From: 2-02-FULL-38-15 sp964645555
Lineage (GTDB): Bacteria; Patescibacteriota; Microgenomatia; Daviesbacterales; UBA10151
DNA length: 6,237 bases
Reading direction: 5' to 3'
Assembly: GCA_964645555.1 (NCBI GenBank)
Contig: CAZYBP010000056.1
Coordinates: 1-6,237, forward strand
How positions within the stretch are numbered: the first letter of the stretch is position 1; the number at the start of each line of letters is the position of its first letter. The notes below the pieces were generated by a model. The model did not search any database. It saw only the letters and a program-made list of their open reading frames with translations, and was not told the DNA's origin. A program made the position numbers and the translations under genes. This document shows, one piece after another, positions 4,923-6,237 of this stretch.

Positions 4923-5987
4923 TTAAAGGGATTGGAATACAGCCATAGCAGGTCTATCTTTCAGCTTAGTTGGATCCTTACCAAAGGTAACCATTCCTTC
5001 ATAACAAAACGGAGACTTACGTGGACCACACTTATCAGCTTCATTGTCTCTTAAAGTAACAAAGACCTTATCTACACCCATTGAAACAAGTACAGGTAGA
5101 GTTGCTTGATAATAATTGGCTTGAGCTTGCTCCCCTGATAAAACATCACTACCTTTAAATTGAGGATCTGATTGATAATAAGGTTCAGCAGAATAACCAA
5201 ATTCTGTTATCCATAAAGGAGCATTAATCAAACCATATTTCCGGAAACCTTCTAAAGCTATTTTAGTATTGTTGGTTGCTTTTTCCAATGAACCTCGAAT
5301 ATGCACATTAGCAATATCATAACTATTTTTACCTGGATTATCCGGATCTTCTAATACCTTTTTAGTCCATTCCTGATGCCAAGCTGCATCAAAAATTACT
5401 CCAGGGAATAATACCAAAGCTTGGGGATTAGTTTCTTTGATCGTTTGATAGGAAACCTTTAAAATTCTAGCAAACCCAGCTGGATTATTGGCGTATAAAG
5501 TTCTAGAATTAGGTTCATTCCAAACTTCCCAATATTTAACTTGAGGATAATGCCTGACAGTTTGCTTAATGTAATTATTATAGGCTTGCAAATCATTTGA
5601 GTTAATAACCGTTGATTGTCCAAGGATACCAACAACTTCCAGTCCCCTATCTTTTGCTAGTTTCATATTTTCATCTTGCTTTGTAAAATCAAATTTACCC
5701 TGCTTTTCAATAGTAGGTCGGGCAAAATCAAATCTTATTAATGTTTTACCGGTTCTTTTAGCAGCATCAAAAAGATAAGTTTTTGCCTCAATTGGATAAT
5801 TGGCAAAGATAAAACCATGAATTGCATATTGATTCGGCTGCGATGTCTTTGAGGATAATGCTGTTGGAACCGGAGATTGCTTTACTAATTTTACTTTAGA
5901 GGTTTTATTTCCCAATAAAACTACACCTAAGCTTATTAAAATTACAAATAAAATAGTAAATTTAAAGATCTTACTTCTTCTGAGCAT
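4923..5987 (-). CDS. Membrane-anchored glycoside hydrolase, clan GH-A TIM barrel (GH39/PslG-like)
   Basis: The 354-aa protein starts with a positively charged stretch and one hydrophobic segment (about residues 9-26), an uncleaved anchor or signal peptide, then a polar linker (about 27-52) and a TIM-barrel domain. Both catalytic glutamates expected for a retaining clan-A hydrolase are visible: the acid/base E158 in YWEVWNEPN and the nucleophile E262 in LWITEFGYSA. The RFDFARPTIEKQGKFDF segment near the start of the barrel resembles the RxD/W...G.yd motif of GH39 and related families. The substrate cannot be told; matrix or host polysaccharide is possible. ATG at 5987 was chosen because it places the charged residues and anchor at the N-terminus; the in-frame ATG at 6044 overlaps the dyad after 23S and would add 19 residues without family support. 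No Shine-Dalgarno is seen. The gene lies between 23S and 5S rRNA. Confidence 0.88.
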   Translation of the reverse strand: MLRRSKIFKFTILFVILISLGVVLLGNKTSKVKLVKQSPVPTALSSKTSQPNQYAIHGFIFANYPIEAKTYLFDAAKRTGKTLIRFDFARPTIEKQGKFDFTKQDENMKLAKDRGLEVVGILGQSTVINSNDLQAYNNYIKQTVRHYPQVKYWEVWNEPNSRTLYANNPAGFARILKVSYQTIKETNPQALVLFPGVIFDAAWHQEWTKKVLEDPDNPGKNSYDIANVHIRGSLEKATNNTKIALEGFRKYGLINAPLWITEFGYSAEPYYQSDPQFKGSDVLSGEQAQANYYQATLPVLVSMGVDKVFVTLRDNEADKCGPRKSPFCYEGMVTFGKDPTKLKDRPAMAVFQSL

Positions 5988-6044
5988 AAATATAGAATAA
6001 TATTTGTACTCTAAAATGTGAATACGTATTATTGAAAAAGCCAT

Positions 6045-6069
6045 ATATGTTCAATTTACATGAACATAT
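6045..6069. terminator. Perfect 9-bp dyad after 23S rRNA, possible weak terminator or processing stem
   Basis: ATATGTTCA (6045-6053) and TGAACATAT (6061-6069) form a perfect inverted repeat with a 7-nt loop. On the minus strand it begins about 10 nt after the 23S 3' end, and a run of five T follows four bases later. It could terminate the rRNA transcript, mark a processing site, or be an operator for the hydrolase gene. The stem is AT-rich. Confidence 0.5.
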
Positions 6070-6078
6070 CAAGTCAAA

Positions 6079-6237
6079 AAATCTCAACTATGATCATTAG
6101 TATTGGTAGGCTAAATACTTTACAGTACTTACACCGCCAACCTATCAACGTCGTAGTCTACGACGGATCTTAAAGATACCTCATCTTGGGGTTTGCTTCG
6201 TGCTTAGATGCTTTCAGCACTTATCAAATAGAAACGT
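6079..6237 (-). rRNA. rrl: 23S ribosomal RNA, 3' end only
   Basis: The last roughly 159 nt of a 23S gene enter the window from the right. Conserved 3' stretches are readable on the minus strand: GCTGAAAGCATCTAAGCACG, then CCCCAAGATGAGGT, GTTGATAGG, GGTGTAAGTAC and finally CCAATACTAATGATCATAG. The closing TTGAGATT corresponds to the 3' strand of helix 1, whose 5' partner is outside the window, so the exact end (about 6079-6082) is approximate. Instead of a 5S gene within 100 nt or so, a protein-coding block follows. Confidence 0.95.

Noticed and set aside
5997..6025. Promoter for the hydrolase gene (TATTAT at 6002-5997)
   Set aside because: The -10 is good and would give a nearly leaderless message, but no -35 hexamer at 16-18 nt spacing matches better than three of six bases.
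5988..6044. Upstream ATG for the hydrolase gene
   Set aside because: It abuts the dyad after 23S, has no Shine-Dalgarno, and would push the charged N-region and membrane anchor inward.

Overview
The window is AT-rich and every supportable gene lies on the minus strand, so the biological reading order runs from high to low coordinates: 3' end of 23S rRNA, a membrane-anchored glycoside hydrolase, a prepilin, 5S rRNA, a second prepilin, ribosomal protein S1, RadA, and a PIN-TRAM membrane protein that runs off the left edge. The small compact genes, the PulG-like prepilins, the four-domain S1, the weak or absent Shine-Dalgarno sites and the split rRNA locus suggest a Candidate Phyla Radiation (Patescibacteria) bacterium, possibly Microgenomates-like. 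That placement is inference from style; no phylogeny was run. The genetic code looks standard: the TGA ending the first prepilin aligns with the TAA ending its paralogue after the same Asn-Gln-Gln tail.

Right part (about 4140-6237). The rRNA operon is broken open. About 1.8 kb separate the 23S 3' end (about 6079) from the 5S gene (4181-4297), and two protein genes sit in that gap: a clan-A-like glycoside hydrolase with an N-terminal membrane anchor and a type IV prepilin/pseudopilin. The 5S gene appears to have become its own transcription unit. A terminator lies just upstream, a TTGAGA-17-TATACT promoter is placed so that transcription would start at the mature 5S 5' end, and a strong intrinsic terminator follows. 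Right after that terminator a near-consensus promoter (TTGACA-17-GATAAT) is spaced so that transcription would begin on the A of the second prepilin's ATG, predicting a leaderless mRNA.

Left part (1-3600). rpsA has its own TATAAT box. radA and the YacL-like PIN-TRAM gene follow; this pair is also found close together in Firmicutes (radA-disA-yacL), here without disA. The radA region carries several heptanucleotide tandem arrays of four units each: two inside the coding sequence, where they encode extra loop residues, and an inverted pair in the rpsA-radA gap. A palindrome flanked by 9-bp direct repeats sits just before the PIN-TRAM start.

Functionally the window mixes translation (23S, 5S, S1), DNA repair (RadA), a probable RNase-like membrane protein and cell-surface functions (two prepilins and a hydrolase). 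The most interesting features are the protein genes inside the rRNA locus with an apparently re-promoted 5S gene, the leaderless prepilin promoter, and the heptamer arrays in and around radA. There is no gene-free stretch longer than 300 bases.
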